Part shown: positions 9,229-19,371 of the stretch, piece after piece | Layout: the number at the start of each line of letters is the position of its first letter | Position numbering within the stretch: position 1 is the stretch's first letter | Origin: Bradyrhizobium sp. ISRA430 | Lineage (GTDB): Bacteria; Pseudomonadota; Alphaproteobacteria; Rhizobiales; Xanthobacteraceae | DNA length: 64,000 nt | NCBI RefSeq assembly: GCF_029909975.1 | Contig: NZ_CP094516.1 | Coordinates: 3,038,001 to 3,102,000, forward strand | Direction: 5' to 3' | The notes under the pieces: generated by a model | Database searches by the model: none | Told to the model about the DNA's origin: nothing | What the model saw: only the letters and a program-made list of their open reading frames with translations | Program-made: the position numbers and the translations under genes

Positions 9229-11159
9229 ACGGCACGGCCGCGTCACAGCCGCGATTGTCGCAGCAAGCGACTGAACCGTTTGCGGAGCGCTCGTGGATGC
9301 GCCGGCTCAATCGGGCCGCATCCATTGACATCGACGTGACGACCGGGGCAATTTTCGCTTTGCTGGCGAATCAGCATGTCTCATGCCGGGTACCTCTTGG
9401 ACAATTTCCAGTGCTTTCGAGACTGATAGCGTTGCTGCGCCGCCTTCCTGCGGTGCAATGGGCGTTCGGCAGGCTTCGGCCTTCGCCGCAGGTCGATGCC
9501 GCGAGCATCGCGCCGGTCGCTCTGGAACCCCCTCCGGCCGCTGTTGTCGATAGCACGGAAGCTTCTCCGGCGGCTTGCACTGAGGCCGGCATCGGCAGCG
9601 AGCCATCTCACGACATCATCACAGAGGTCGCCCCGATTGCCGTGGAGAGCGAGACGATCGCGGATCTCGCGGAAGAGCCTTCGGAAGGCCGCCCCGATGT
9701 CGGCACTGTCTCATCCTGCACCACGCTTGCGGACGTCGAGCCGGTCATCGCAAATGACGCTCCGGTCCTCGTTGTCGATAGCTCGGACCACTCCGATGCG
9801 CCGGTCATCAGCATCGCCGGCGATCCAGGCCCCAGCGGCGCGGAGGAGGTCGAGCCGGTCGCCGCGGACGGACCAGCTATTCTTGAGGTCACCGAGAGCT
9901 CGCCGGGAACCCCGGCAGATATTGTCGGCGATGGGTCACTCGGCAGCAGGGCCGCTGACGTCGAGCCGGTCACGCTAGACGCCTCTGCGGTCACCCCAAC
10001 TGTGCTCCCGAAAGATCTTCAGGCCGATCGTCCGGATGTCAGCATCGACTACGACACCGCAGAGATCGAGGCTGTCACGGTCGAAAGCACGCCGGCCGCC
10101 ATCGTTGAAGCAGCGGAGGCTTCTCCGGCGGCTTGCACCGAAGCCGGCATCGGCAGCGAGCCGTCTCACGATATCTCCCCAGATGTCACGCGGGTTGCCG
10201 TGGAGAGCGCGACGATCGCGGATCTTGCGGAAGAGCCTTCTCAAGGCGGCCCCGATGCCGGCACTGACTCATCCTGCACCATGCTTGCGGACGTCGGGCC
10301 GGTCATCGCAGATGACGCTCCGGTCGTCGTTGTCGATAGCTCGGGCCAATCCGATGCACCGGAGGTCAGCACCGCCGGCGATCCAAGCCACGGCGACACT
10401 GTGGATGTTGGGCCGGTCGCCGCGGATGAACCAGCCATTGTCGAGGTCGCCGAGGTTGAATCTATTGCGGCAGACGTGTCTCCAGCCGCGCCGGTCGGGC
10501 ACGCGGAAGATCGTCCTGACGAGAGCGCAGAGGGCGCGCCGGAGGCGTTGACGGATATTTCCGGTGACGCGCCATCCAGCAGCACGGTCGCCGACGGCGA
10601 GCCTGTCATGGTAGACGCCTCTGCGGCCGCCCCGATCGATCTTGCCGAAACTGCTCCGGTCGATTGTCCTGAGGGCAGCATCAGCAGCGACACCGCTGCC
10701 AGCAAGGCCGTAACCGTCGAAAGTGCTCCAACCGCATTGGCCGACGCGGCTGAGACCTCCGACGAGCCGGTCGCGGTTGTCACCTCTCCTTCGGCGGAAA
10801 GCCGCGATGTTCCGAAGGCCCCGGTCAAAGCCGCAGAGCCCGTTGATCGCGCCACGCTGATCCGGCGGCGTTGGGCGGAAACCGGGATAAGGATGTGGAA
10901 CCCGCGGCTGCATGGCACCGGCGAGGCCGCGCTGAACATTCAGGGGCGCATCGAGCTGTTGCCGCCTGCGCCCGGCGAGACGATGCCGCGCTACGACAAG
11001 CTCGAATTCAGGATGCTCGGCGGACAGATCGTCTGCGAGGGCGTCATTGTCGAGGCGCCCGTGCATTCGGGCCAGCGCAGCTTCACCGTGCTCGCCGAAC
11101 GGCGCCATGCCGAGCGTGCGCGCGAAGCAAGCGCGGGACGTCAGGCCGTGCTGGCCTGA
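9225..11159 (+). CDS. Repeat-rich acidic hypothetical protein with conserved-looking C-terminal domain
   Basis: A 644-residue protein of unknown function. The N-terminal ~90 residues are mildly basic (WMRRLNRAASIDIDVTTGAI, LIALLRRLPAVQWAFGRL). Residues ~95-535 are low-complexity and acidic, rich in Ala, Val, Glu, Asp, Ser and Pro, and contain an in-frame duplication with a 186-residue period; a third, degraded copy follows. The last ~100 residues look like a folded domain (IRRRWAETGIRMWNPRLHGTG, IQGRIELLPPAPGETMPRYDKLEFRML, VCEGVIVEAP). No signal peptide or membrane segment is evident. The acidic spacer may hold the terminal domains apart. The start overlaps the previous stop (ATGA). Confidence 0.75.
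   Translation: MNGTAASQPRLSQQATEPFAERSWMRRLNRAASIDIDVTTGAIFALLANQHVSCRVPLGQFPVLSRLIALLRRLPAVQWAFGRLRPSPQVDAASIAPVALEPPPAAVVDSTEASPAACTEAGIGSEPSHDIITEVAPIAVESETIADLAEEPSEGRPDVGTVSSCTTLADVEPVIANDAPVLVVDSSDHSDAPVISIAGDPGPSGAEEVEPVAADGPAILEVTESSPGTPADIVGDGSLGSRAADVEPVTLDASAVTPTVLPKDLQADRPDVSIDYDTAEIEAVTVESTPAAIVEAAEASPAACTEAGIGSEPSHDISPDVTRVAVESATIADLAEEPSQGGPDAGTDSSCTMLADVGPVIADDAPVVVVDSSGQSDAPEVSTAGDPSHGDTVDVGPVAADEPAIVEVAEVESIAADVSPAAPVGHAEDRPDESAEGAPEALTDISGDAPSSSTVADGEPVMVDASAAAPIDLAETAPVDCPEGSISSDTAASKAVTVESAPTALADAAETSDEPVAVVTSPSAESRDVPKAPVKAAEPVDRATLIRRRWAETGIRMWNPRLHGTGEAALNIQGRIELLPPAPGETMPRYDKLEFRMLGGQIVCEGVIVEAPVHSGQRSFTVLAERRHAERAREASAGRQAVLA
9535..10448 (+). repeat. In-frame 558-bp-period duplication inside the repeat-rich gene
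   Basis: The DNA at about 9535-9890 recurs at about 10093-10448 with an exact offset of 558 bp (186 codons). Checkpoints are GCTTCTCCGGCGGCTTGCAC at 9561 and 10119, and the start of the GCCGCGGA stretch at 9861 and 10419. Residues such as EASPAACTEAGIGSEPSHDI are identical in both copies. A weaker third unit follows, recognisable as DTAASKAVTVESAP against DTAEIEAVTVESTP. The offset being divisible by three keeps the frame open. Confidence 0.85.
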
Positions 11160-11231
11160 TCCTTTGACGTGCAACCGCCCCCCGCGATGTGGTAGGCTGA
11201 CATCCCGACATGGAGGTCGCTGGGAGGTCGC

Positions 11232-11522
11232 ATGCCCGCCAAGCTTCTGCGAACGATCGTGATCGCGGCCGTGTGCGTCTCACATGCGGCCTTCGCCGCT
11301 TCGGCCGAACGGCCGCGCTATGTGACGGCCTCGAAACCGGCGTCTTCCGTTGATCCGGCAGCACCTTACAAGGCAAATCAACTGTCGTCGTCGCGCAGCG
11401 AGACGATCCTGAAAACGCCCGGGCAGACCACTGTGCTCACGCGACAGGTCCTCGACGACATGAATGCGACGAGCCTGAGGGATGCCATGCGCTCGACCGC
11501 GGGCGTGACGGTCGGGCGATAG
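11232..11522 (+). pseudogene. 5' remnant of a TonB-dependent receptor gene
   Basis: The 96-codon ORF encodes a signal peptide (MPAKLLRTIVIAAVCVSHAAFA) and then the first part of a TonB-receptor plug: ETILKTPGQTTVLTRQVLDDM, LRDAMRSTAGVTVGR. It then stops at TAG, where complete receptors continue for about 600 residues. Only 58 bp separate this stop from the end of hutU, so the rest of the gene is missing rather than frameshifted. A strong GGGAGG site still precedes the ATG, so the peptide may still be made. Probably a deletion remnant; a functional short protein cannot be excluded. Confidence 0.7.
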
Positions 11523-11580
11523 CGCGTATTCCTCCTGCGTCATGCGCAAAACCAGCACGTGCTGAAGCGCAGAGCCGCGA

Positions 11581-13251
11581 CTACCTCGCCAGGCTCGGCA
11601 GGTCGAGCCCGTTGGCGTGGGCGCAGTCGATCGCGGTGTCGTAGCCCGCATCGGCATGGCGCATGACGCCGGTGGCGGGGTCGTTCCACAGCACGCGTTC
11701 GATCCGCTTTGCCGCCTCCGGCGTGCCGTCGGCGACGATCACCATGCCGGCGTGCTGAGAATAGCCGATGCCGACGCCGCCGCCGTGATGCAGCGAGACC
11801 CAGGTCGCGCCGCTCGCGCAATTCAAGAGCGCGTTGAGCAAAGGCCAGTCGGACACCGCGTCCGATCCGTCGCGCATCGCCTCGGTCTCCCGGTTGGGGC
11901 TGGCCACCGAACCACTGTCGAGATGATCGCGGCCGATCACGACCGGCGCCTTGAGCTCGCCGCGCGCCACCATCTCGTTGAAGGCAAGGCCGAGCCGGTG
12001 GCGGTCGCCGAGCCCGACCCAACAGATCCGCGCCGGCAAGCCCTGAAACTTGATGCGGGATTTCGCCATGTCGAGCCAGTTGTGCAGATGCTTGTCGTGC
12101 GGCATCAGCTCTTTCACCTTGGCGTCAGTCTTGAAGATGTCCTCGGGATCGCCCGACAGCGCCGCCCAGCGGAATGGACCCACGCCGCGGCAGAACAGCG
12201 GGCGGATATAGGCGGGAACGAAGCCGGGGAAATCAAACGCGTTCTTCAGGCCCATGTCCTGCGCCATCTGGCGAATGTTGTTGCCATAGTCGAGCGTCGG
12301 GATGCCCTGCGCGTGGAAATCCAGCATGGCCTGGACGTGATCGACCATCGAGGTCTTTGAGGCGCGCTCGACCGCCTTGGGATCGGAGGTGCGCTTGGCC
12401 TCCCATTCGGCGAGCGTCCAGCCCTTCGGCAAGTAGCCGTTGATCGGATCATGTGCACTGGTCTGATCGGTCACGATGTCGGGCTTGACGCCGCGGCGCA
12501 CCAACTCCGGAAAGATCTCCGCGGCATTGCCGAGCAGACCGACCGAGACGGGAGTCTTGGTTGTCGTCGCTTCCGCCATGATCGCCAGCGCCTCGTCGAG
12601 CGTCGCGGCCTGACGATCGAGATAGCCGGTGCGCAGCCGCATCTCGATGCGGCTCGGCTGGCATTCGACCGCGAGCAGCGAGGCGCCGGCCATGGTGGCA
12701 GCCAGCGGCTGCGCGCCGCCCATGCCGCCGAGGCCGGCGGTGAGGATCCACTTTCCCGCGAGGCTGCCACCATAGTGGCGACGGCCGACCTCGACGAAGG
12801 TTTCGTAGGTGCCCTGCACGATGCCCTGGCTGCCGATATAGATCCACGAACCCGCCGTCATCTGGCCGAACATCATCAGACCCTGACGATCAAGCTCGTT
12901 AAAATGATCGAGCGTCGCCCAGTGCGGAACGATATTCGAGTTCGCGATCAGAACGCGCGGCGCATCCGCATGGGTACGGAAGATGCCGACCGGCTTGCCG
13001 GATTGGACCAGCAAGGTCTGGTCGCCTTCGAGCTTGCGCAGCGAAGCCGTGATCCGATCAAAGCTCTCCCAGTCGCGCGCCGCGCGGCCAATGCCGCCAT
13101 AGACGACGAGCTCGCTTGGCCGCTCCGCCACGTCCGGATCGAGATTGTTCATGAGCATGCGCAGCGGCGCTTCCGTCAGCCAGCTCTTGGCGCTGATGTC
13201 GCCGCCGCGGGGGGCGCGAATGATGCGGTCATTGTCCAGTCGGCGGTTCAT
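11581..13251 (-). CDS. hutU: Urocanate hydratase
   Basis: A 556-residue enzyme of the usual family length. It converts urocanate to 4-imidazolone-5-propanoate with tightly bound NAD+, in the cytoplasm. Family landmarks are [12 protein letters not shown], the nucleotide-binding [17 protein letters not shown] (~residues 175-191), DQTSAHDP, and the C-terminal [15 protein letters not shown]. The start at 13251 ([16 protein letters not shown]) has AGAGG upstream; an 84-nt longer reading runs into hutH. It is the third gene of a hutI-hutH-hutU minus-strand operon, 10 nt after hutH. Identification is firm. Confidence 0.97.
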   Translation of the reverse strand: MNRRLDNDRIIRAPRGGDISAKSWLTEAPLRMLMNNLDPDVAERPSELVVYGGIGRAARDWESFDRITASLRKLEGDQTLLVQSGKPVGIFRTHADAPRVLIANSNIVPHWATLDHFNELDRQGLMMFGQMTAGSWIYIGSQGIVQGTYETFVEVGRRHYGGSLAGKWILTAGLGGMGGAQPLAATMAGASLLAVECQPSRIEMRLRTGYLDRQAATLDEALAIMAEATTTKTPVSVGLLGNAAEIFPELVRRGVKPDIVTDQTSAHDPINGYLPKGWTLAEWEAKRTSDPKAVERASKTSMVDHVQAMLDFHAQGIPTLDYGNNIRQMAQDMGLKNAFDFPGFVPAYIRPLFCRGVGPFRWAALSGDPEDIFKTDAKVKELMPHDKHLHNWLDMAKSRIKFQGLPARICWVGLGDRHRLGLAFNEMVARGELKAPVVIGRDHLDSGSVASPNRETEAMRDGSDAVSDWPLLNALLNCASGATWVSLHHGGGVGIGYSQHAGMVIVADGTPEAAKRIERVLWNDPATGVMRHADAGYDTAIDCAHANGLDLPSLAR

Positions 13252-13261
13252 GAAGACCTCT

Positions 13262-14833
13262 TTAGCCAAGTCTCGAGTCAAGTCTCGGAAACGGATCGGT
13301 TGAAAGCATTGAGAGCGCGACGGCGGGCAGCGCATCGGCTTCGATCAGCGCGGCTGCGTTTGCGAGATCACCGGCCATGTAGCGGTCGGCACCGAGTGCG
13401 GGCACCTGTTCGCGAAGCGCAGCGATGACGGCGACGAGCGGCGCGCTCGTGGCATGCGGAGCGCGCAGCGTGATGCCCTGCGCGGCGACCAGGAGCTCGA
13501 TGCCGAGGATGGAGGCAAGATTGTCCGCCATGTCGGAAAGGCGCCGCGCGGCATGCGCCGCCATCGAGACGTGATCTTCCTGGTTGGCGCTGGTCGGCGT
13601 CGAATCGATCGAGCAGGCGAGCGCGCGCTGCTTGTTCTCGGCATAGAGCGCGGCTGCCGTGACCTCGGCAATCATGAAACCGGAATTGAGACCGGGATCT
13701 GGCGTCAGGAACGGCGGCAGGCCGAAGTTGAGCGCGGGGTCGACCAGAGTCGCGATGCGTCGCTCGCTGATCGCGCCGGTCTCCGACAGCGCCAGCGCGA
13801 TTGCGTCGGCAGCAAAGGCCACCGGCTCGGCGTGGAAATTGCCGCCGGAGACGATCTCGCCGGTCTCGACCAGCACAAGCGGATTGTCGGTGACGGCATT
13901 GGCCTCGACGATCAGGGTTCGCGCGGCCTGCGCGATCAGGTCGAGCGCAGCACCCGCGACCTGCGGCTGGCAGCGCAGGCAATAGGGATCCTGCACGCGC
14001 TCGTCGCCCTCGAGATGCGACAGCCTGATATCGCTGCCCTCAAGCAGTGCGGTCAGCGTTACCGCCGCGGCGATCTGCCCGGCATGGCCGCGCAATTGCT
14101 GGATTTCGGGGCGGAACGGCGCCGTCGACGCCATCGCCGCATCGACCGACAGCGCGCCGGTGACGAGCGCGGCGCGGGCGAGGCGATGCGCGCGCAGCAC
14201 GCCCGAGATGGCGTAGGCGGTCGAGAACTGCGTGCCGTTGATCAGCGCGAGGCCCTCTTTGGGGCCGAGTGTCAACGGTGCGAGGCCCGCGGCGGCGAGT
14301 GCCTCGCCGCCGGGCACGGTCTTGCCGTCGACGATGGCCTCTCCCTCGCCGATCATGACGGCCGTCATGTGGGCGAGCGGCGCGAGGTCGCCGGAGGCGC
14401 CGACCGAACCCTGCTGCGGCACCAGCGGGTAGACGCGGCGCGCCAGCATTGCCTGCAACTGCTCGATCACCTCGCGGCGCACGCCGGAAGCACCGCGCCC
14501 GAGCGAAACGATCTTCAGCGCCATCATCAACCGCACGATCGGTTCAGGCGTTGCCGGCCCGACGCCGCAGCAGTGCGAGACGATGAGATTGCGCTGGAGC
14601 AGCACGGTCTGGTCCGGCGGAATCCGCTTCGACGCGAGCTTCCCGAAGCCGGTGTTGATGCCGTAGGTCGGCGTGGCGGCCTGCGCGGCCTTTGCGACGA
14701 TCTCCGCCGCCGCCTCGACTCGCGGCCAGAACGACGGATCAAGAATGACGGAAGCGCCCGCGAGCACGCGTGCGAGATCGTCGAGGCCAACCGTTCCCGG
14801 CGCGACGATGATCGGTGCGCTCGCCTCCGTCAC
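13262..14833 (-). CDS. hutH: Histidine ammonia-lyase
   Basis: A 523-residue enzyme that deaminates L-histidine to urocanate, the first step of histidine breakdown. The MIO cofactor tripeptide Ala-Ser-Gly is visible in [13 protein letters not shown] at about residue 145. The N-terminal [12 protein letters not shown] and the later QEDHVSM are also family hallmarks. A GTG start at 14833 is chosen because it overlaps the hutI stop as GTGA and has a strong GGAGGGG site. Longer readings would extend into hutI. Coupled translation with hutI is likely. Confidence 0.97.
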   Translation of the reverse strand: MTEASAPIIVAPGTVGLDDLARVLAGASVILDPSFWPRVEAAAEIVAKAAQAATPTYGINTGFGKLASKRIPPDQTVLLQRNLIVSHCCGVGPATPEPIVRLMMALKIVSLGRGASGVRREVIEQLQAMLARRVYPLVPQQGSVGASGDLAPLAHMTAVMIGEGEAIVDGKTVPGGEALAAAGLAPLTLGPKEGLALINGTQFSTAYAISGVLRAHRLARAALVTGALSVDAAMASTAPFRPEIQQLRGHAGQIAAAVTLTALLEGSDIRLSHLEGDERVQDPYCLRCQPQVAGAALDLIAQAARTLIVEANAVTDNPLVLVETGEIVSGGNFHAEPVAFAADAIALALSETGAISERRIATLVDPALNFGLPPFLTPDPGLNSGFMIAEVTAAALYAENKQRALACSIDSTPTSANQEDHVSMAAHAARRLSDMADNLASILGIELLVAAQGITLRAPHATSAPLVAVIAALREQVPALGADRYMAGDLANAAALIEADALPAVALSMLSTDPFPRLDSRLG

Positions 14834-16044
14834 TGCCCCCTCCACACCCGCCGATGCAGCGGGTTGAAGCCGATGCGGTAGACCAGCTCGGCGGGACGCT
14901 CGATGTCCCAGATCGCGAGGTCGCACCATTTGCCGGCTTCGAGAGTGCCGGTTTCAGCGAGCATGCCCAGCGCGCGCGCGCCTTCACGCGTGACGCCGGC
15001 GAGGCACTCGGCCACCGTCATTCGGAATAGCGTCGCGCCCATGTTCATCGTGAGCAGCAGCGAGGTCAACGGCGAGCTGCCGGGATTGCAGTCGGTCGCA
15101 AGCGCCATGCTGACGCCGTGCTTGCGGAACATGTCGACCGGCGGCTTCTGCGTCTCGCGGATGAAATAGAAGGCGCCAGGCAGCAGCACAGCCACCGTGC
15201 CAGCCTTCGCCATCGACGCCACACCCGCCTCATCCGTGTGCTCGAGATGATCGGCCGAGAGCGCCGAAAATTTTGCAGCGAGTGCCGCGCCGCTGAGGTT
15301 CGACAATTGATCGGCGTGCAGCTTGACCGGAAGCCCAAGCGCCCGCGCTGCCTCGAACACCCGCGCAGTCTGCACACCGGAGAACGCAATGCCCTCCATG
15401 AAAGCATCGACGGCGTCGGCTAGACCCGCCTTCGCCACCGCGGGAAGCATCTCCTTGCAGACGAGATCGATGTAGCGGTCCTTGTCGCCATTGGCTTCAG
15501 GCGGCAACGCGTGCGCGCCGAGAAAGGACGTGCGGATCGCGACCGGCCGCACCCGGCCGAGGCTGCGCGCGGCCGCGAGCTGCCGCGTCTCGGTTTCGGT
15601 GTCGAGGCCGTAGCCGGACTTGATCTCAACGGTGGTTGCGCCCTCGCCGATCAGCGCATCGAGCCGCGGCAGCGCGCTCGCGACGAGATCGGCCTCGCTC
15701 GCCTTGCGCGTCGCGGCCACGGTGGAGACGATGCCGCCACCGGCGCGCGCGATCTCCTCGTAGCTCGCGCCCTTCAGGCGCAGCTCGAACTCGTGCGCGC
15801 GGTTGCCGCCATAGACGAGATGGGTGTGACAGTCGACGAGGCCTGGCGTGATCCAGCGACCCTCGCAATCGATGCGTTCGACCGCATCGGCATCCGCCGG
15901 GAAGTCCGCCTGCGCGCCGGCATAGACGATGCGGCCGCCGCGCGCGGCGATCAGGCTATGCTCCATCTCGCCGAGATCGGGATGGTCGGCCCGCATCGTG
16001 GCGAGCCGGGCGTTGTACCAGATCCGGTCGAAGCGCTCTGCCAT
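14830..16044 (-). CDS. hutI: Imidazolonepropionase
   Basis: A 404-residue amidohydrolase, the normal HutI length. It opens the imidazolone ring to give N-formimino-L-glutamate. The metal-binding [10 protein letters not shown] is at about residues 72-81, followed by [27 protein letters not shown] and [10 protein letters not shown], all HutI-specific. ATG at 16044 ([14 protein letters not shown]) is preceded by GAGGGA. It is the first gene of the minus-strand hut operon and lies just downstream of the palindromic operator in the divergent gap with hutF. Confidence 0.97.
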   Translation of the reverse strand: MAERFDRIWYNARLATMRADHPDLGEMEHSLIAARGGRIVYAGAQADFPADADAVERIDCEGRWITPGLVDCHTHLVYGGNRAHEFELRLKGASYEEIARAGGGIVSTVAATRKASEADLVASALPRLDALIGEGATTVEIKSGYGLDTETETRQLAAARSLGRVRPVAIRTSFLGAHALPPEANGDKDRYIDLVCKEMLPAVAKAGLADAVDAFMEGIAFSGVQTARVFEAARALGLPVKLHADQLSNLSGAALAAKFSALSADHLEHTDEAGVASMAKAGTVAVLLPGAFYFIRETQKPPVDMFRKHGVSMALATDCNPGSSPLTSLLLTMNMGATLFRMTVAECLAGVTREGARALGMLAETGTLEAGKWCDLAIWDIERPAELVYRIGFNPLHRRVWRGQ

Positions 16045-16075
16045 GCGGTGGTCCCTCGCCCTGGGATGCTTGACA

Positions 16076-16093
16076 TATATGTCTAGACATATA
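16076..16093. promoter_or_regulatory. Perfect 18-bp palindrome, probable HutC operator
   Basis: TATATGTCTAGACATATA, in the 84-bp gap between divergent hutI and hutF, is a perfect palindrome. Its core TGTCTAGACA resembles HutC operators described in enterobacteria and pseudomonads (TGT-N-TAGACA type). hutC itself is the second gene of the plus-strand operon. One site could repress both operons, with urocanate as the probable inducer. A TTGACA-like sequence (16070-16075) abuts it, consistent with a promoter blocked by the repressor. Confidence 0.75.
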
Positions 16094-16128
16094 ATCGTGG
16101 CGCGGTTCTGTCCAGCCGGCATGGAAAC

Positions 16129-17487
16129 ATGACACGACTGCATTTCGCCTCCGCGCTGCTGCCTTCGGGCTGGGCCAATGACGTGCAGGTGGTCGTCACC
16201 GCCGGCGCGATTGCCGCGGTGACTGCCGGCGTGGCGCCGGAGGCCAGCGACGAACGCCACCAAATCGCGCTTCCCGGGCTGGCGAGCCTGCACAGTCATG
16301 CGTTTCAGCGCGGCATGGCGGGATTGGCCGAGCTGCGCGGCGACTCGACCGATACGTTCTGGACCTGGCGCGAGACGATGTATCGCTTCGCGCTGGGGAT
16401 GACGCCGGACGACGTCGCGGCTGTCGCGACGCTGCTTTATGTCGAGATGCTGGAACAGGGTTTTACCCGCGTCGGCGAATTCCATTACCTGCATCACGAC
16501 CGCGACGGCGCGCCCTATGCCGACATCGCCGAGATGGCCACGCGCATTGCACAGGCTGCCGACACCTCCGGCATCGGGCTCACGCTGCTGCCGAGCTTCT
16601 ATGCGCACGGCTCTTTTGGCGGCAGGGCGCCGCATGACGGGCAGCGCCGCTTCATCTGCTCGGTCGATCAGTTCGCCGCACTGATGGCTGCTTCGCGCAG
16701 GGCAATCAGCACATTGCCGGATGCCAATATCGGCATCGCGCCGCACAGTCTGCGCGCCGTGACGCCGGACGAGCTCGCGGCGATCATTCCGCTCGCAGAC
16801 GGCGGTCCCGTGCATATTCATGCCGCCGAGCAGGTCAAGGAGGTCGAGGATTGCCTCGCCTGGTCGGACCGGCGGCCGGTGCAATGGCTGCTGGAGAACG
16901 CGCCCCTCGATCAACGCTGGTGCCTCATCCACGCGACCCACACCACGCCCGAGGAAGTCGCTGCGTTCGCCGGCACCGGCGCGGTTGCCGGCCTTTGCCC
17001 GGTGACCGAGGCAAGCCTCGGCGACGGCATCTTTCAGGCTCGCGAGTTCCTCGATGCCGGAGGCGTATTCGGTGTCGGCACCGATTCCAACGTGCTAGTG
17101 GGCGTCGCCGACGAGCTGCGTCAGCTCGAATACGGCCAGCGGCTGAGGCATCGCGAGCGCAACGTCCTCTCGGGCGGCGCGGGTCAATCGACGGGACGCG
17201 CCCTGTACGGCCACGCACTTGCGGGCGGCGCGCGGGCGCTGGCGCAGAAAACCGTCGGCCTCGCGCCGGGCGCGCGCGCCGACATCATCACGCTCGACGC
17301 CGAACATCCGTCGCTGGCGGGACGCCGCGGCGATGCCGTCATCGATGGCTGGATCTTTGCGGCCGGCACCGGTGCGATCGATTGCGTCTGGGCCGGCGGC
17401 AACAAGCTCGTCGAAAGCGGACGGCACAGGCTACGCGTCAAGGCACGGGAGCAATTCAGCGCAGCGGTGCGGAGGCTCCTCGCATGA
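16129..17487 (+). CDS. hutF: N-formimino-L-glutamate deiminase
   Basis: A 452-residue amidohydrolase of the HutF/TrzN-like group. It removes ammonia from N-formimino-L-glutamate to give N-formyl-L-glutamate, the two-step branch of histidine catabolism. It shows the metal site [14 protein letters not shown] (~residues 56-69), [36 protein letters not shown] and GTDSNV. The start lies 36 bp past the operator palindrome. The stop overlaps hutC by ATGA. The product needs a deformylase (HutG), which is not found in this cluster. Confidence 0.95.
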   Translation: MTRLHFASALLPSGWANDVQVVVTAGAIAAVTAGVAPEASDERHQIALPGLASLHSHAFQRGMAGLAELRGDSTDTFWTWRETMYRFALGMTPDDVAAVATLLYVEMLEQGFTRVGEFHYLHHDRDGAPYADIAEMATRIAQAADTSGIGLTLLPSFYAHGSFGGRAPHDGQRRFICSVDQFAALMAASRRAISTLPDANIGIAPHSLRAVTPDELAAIIPLADGGPVHIHAAEQVKEVEDCLAWSDRRPVQWLLENAPLDQRWCLIHATHTTPEEVAAFAGTGAVAGLCPVTEASLGDGIFQAREFLDAGGVFGVGTDSNVLVGVADELRQLEYGQRLRHRERNVLSGGAGQSTGRALYGHALAGGARALAQKTVGLAPGARADIITLDAEHPSLAGRRGDAVIDGWIFAAGTGAIDCVWAGGNKLVESGRHRLRVKAREQFSAAVRRLLA

Positions 17488-18212
17488 GTCTCGCCACCAA
17501 TGCTGCCGACAAGCCGACGCTCTACAAGCGGATCCGGGCCGACATCGAGAAGCGCATCCTGACCGGCGAATGGCCGCCCGGGCATCGTATCCCCTTCGAG
17601 CACCAGTTAATGGCGCGCTATGGCTGCTCGCGCATGACAGTGAACAAGGCACTGTCCGAGCTTGCGCAGGCCGACCTGATCGAGCGGCGGCGCCGCGCCG
17701 GCTCCTTCGTGCGCCGCCCGCAACACATGTCGGCCGTGCTCAAGATCGCCGACATCCGCGCCGAGATCACCGCACTCGGGCGCGCTTACGGCTACGAGCT
17801 GATCCATCGTAGCCAGCGCGCAGCAACCGCCGCCGATCGCGTCCGTCTGGGGGTCAAGAAGGCCGGCAAAGTGGTCGCGATCGCCTGCCGGCACAGCGCC
17901 GACAACGTGCCGTTTGCGGTCGAGGACAGGCTGATCGATCTTGCCTCCGTACCGGAGGCCGCGAGCGCGGACTTTGCACGCGAACCGCCCGGTTCGTGGC
18001 TGCTTCATCATGTCCCATGGACCGAAGCCGAGCACACGATCAGCGCCATTGTTGCGGATGATCGCACGGCGGAGGCGCTCGACATCGCCGTTGGCGCGCC
18101 CTGCCTGGTGATCGACCGCTATACGTGGCGCAGCGCACGTACCATCACCGCCGTGCGGCTGCTCTATCCCGGTGACTCTCACCGCCTTGTCGCCCGATTC
18201 CAGGGAGGCTGA
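17484..18212 (+). CDS. hutC: Histidine-utilisation repressor, GntR/HutC family
   Basis: A 242-residue regulator: N-terminal GntR winged helix (LYKRIRADIEKRILTGEWPPG, SRMTVNKALSELAQADLIERRR) and a C-terminal UTRA effector domain (~residues 90-235) that in HutC binds urocanate. The start is fixed by ATGA overlap with the hutF stop at 17484-17487. Position in the hut operon plus the palindrome between hutI and hutF support autoregulated control of both operons. Confidence 0.94.
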   Translation: MSLATNAADKPTLYKRIRADIEKRILTGEWPPGHRIPFEHQLMARYGCSRMTVNKALSELAQADLIERRRRAGSFVRRPQHMSAVLKIADIRAEITALGRAYGYELIHRSQRAATAADRVRLGVKKAGKVVAIACRHSADNVPFAVEDRLIDLASVPEAASADFAREPPGSWLLHHVPWTEAEHTISAIVADDRTAEALDIAVGAPCLVIDRYTWRSARTITAVRLLYPGDSHRLVARFQGG

Positions 18213-18326
18213 GAGCAGGATGTCGGCACATTTCGTGCAACGCTTCGGGCAACGGTCCATGCGGACAGGACCGATATGAAGAGATCAACAGGACGTCAAT
18301 CCATCGATTGCAAGAGGACCACAATC

Positions 18327-19292
18327 ATGCGTAGTTCAAAACTATTCGCGACCATCATTGCTCTCGCGGTGTCCGGATCCGCGCTTGCGGTGTCCAGCCC
18401 GGCGCTCGCCGACGACGTCAAGGTCGGCGTCGGCATCTCCGGATGGACCGGCTTTGCGCCGCTGACGCTCGCCAAGGAGGCCGGCATCTTCAAGAAGAAT
18501 GGCCTCGACGTGACGATCAAGAAGATCCCGCAGAAGGATCGCCACCTCGCTATCGCCTCCGGCGACGTCCAGTGCGCGGCAACCACCGTCGAGACCTGGA
18601 TTTCGTGGAACGCCAACGGCGTCGCAACCAAGCAGATCTTCCAGCTCGACAAGAGCTTTGGCGCCGACGGCATGGCCGTGCGCAATGACGTCGCCGCGAT
18701 CAAGGATCTGAAGGGCAAGACGGTTGCGGCTTCCGCGCCGGGCACCTCGCCCTATTTCGCGCTGGCCTGGATGCTCAAGAAGAACGGCCTTTCGGTGAAG
18801 GATGTCACCGTCGTCAACCTGGAGCCGGCCGCGGCTGCGCAAGCCTTCGTCTCCGGCCAGAACGATGCGGCGATGACCTATGAGCCGTATCTGTCGACCG
18901 TGCGCGCCGCGCCCGACAAGGGCAAGATCATCGCGACCACGCTCGACTATCCGATGGTCATGGACACCTTCGGCTGCACGCCGAAATTCCTGACCGACAA
19001 TCCGAAGGCAGCCAAGGCGCTCGCCGACAGCTATTTCGAGGCGTTGGACATGATCGCCAAGGATCAGGCCAAGGCCTACGAGATCATGGGCGCCGACGTG
19101 AAGCAGAGCGGCGAGCAGTTCGGCAACTCGGCGAAGTATCTGCGCTGGCAGGACAAGGCCGCGAACCAGAAGTTCTTCGCCGGCGATTTCCTGACCTTCA
19201 ACAAGGACGCCGCCGAGCTCCTGCTCGAGATCGGTATCATCAAGGCTGCGCCGAAGGTCGAGGACCTCTTCGACGCGAGCTACATCAAGTAA
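18327..19292 (+). CDS. ABC transporter substrate-binding protein, NMT1/SsuA type
   Basis: A 321-residue periplasmic binding protein with a signal peptide (MRSSKLFATIIALAVSGSALAVSSPALA-DD) and the NMT1/OMF domain (GWTGFAPLTLAKEAGIFKKNGL, QCAATTVETWISW, GKTVAASAPGTSPYFALAWML). These proteins bind sulfonates, taurine, nitrate, pyrimidine precursors and related small molecules. It lies 114 nt after hutC and heads a set with permease, ATPase and amidohydrolase. The substrate may be a histidine-pathway or other N-acyl/ureido compound; this rests on context only. Confidence 0.88.
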   Translation: MRSSKLFATIIALAVSGSALAVSSPALADDVKVGVGISGWTGFAPLTLAKEAGIFKKNGLDVTIKKIPQKDRHLAIASGDVQCAATTVETWISWNANGVATKQIFQLDKSFGADGMAVRNDVAAIKDLKGKTVAASAPGTSPYFALAWMLKKNGLSVKDVTVVNLEPAAAAQAFVSGQNDAAMTYEPYLSTVRAAPDKGKIIATTLDYPMVMDTFGCTPKFLTDNPKAAKALADSYFEALDMIAKDQAKAYEIMGADVKQSGEQFGNSAKYLRWQDKAANQKFFAGDFLTFNKDAAELLLEIGIIKAAPKVEDLFDASYIK

Positions 19293-19307
19293 ACTGCCTT
19301 GAGAGCT

Positions 19308-19335
19308 GCCGGTCCCGCTTCGCGGCGGGGCCGGC
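19308..19335 (+). other. GC-rich hairpin between binding-protein and permease genes
   Basis: GCCGGTCCCGC (19308-19318) can pair with GCGGGGCCGGC (19325-19335) with one G-T wobble around a 6-nt loop. No T-run follows, so a complete intrinsic terminator is unlikely. Such hairpins after binding-protein genes often stabilise the upstream mRNA or allow partial termination, giving excess binding protein. Confidence 0.5.
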
Positions 19336-19371
19336 GCATGACTTAAGCTACCGGTTCGGATAGATCGTTTG

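Noticed and set aside
13454..14881. 475-codon plus-strand open frame opposite hutH
   Set aside because: It mirrors hutH, which has all family motifs. The antisense product is Arg/Gly/Asp-rich with no recognisable domain, as expected for a shadow frame in G+C-rich DNA.
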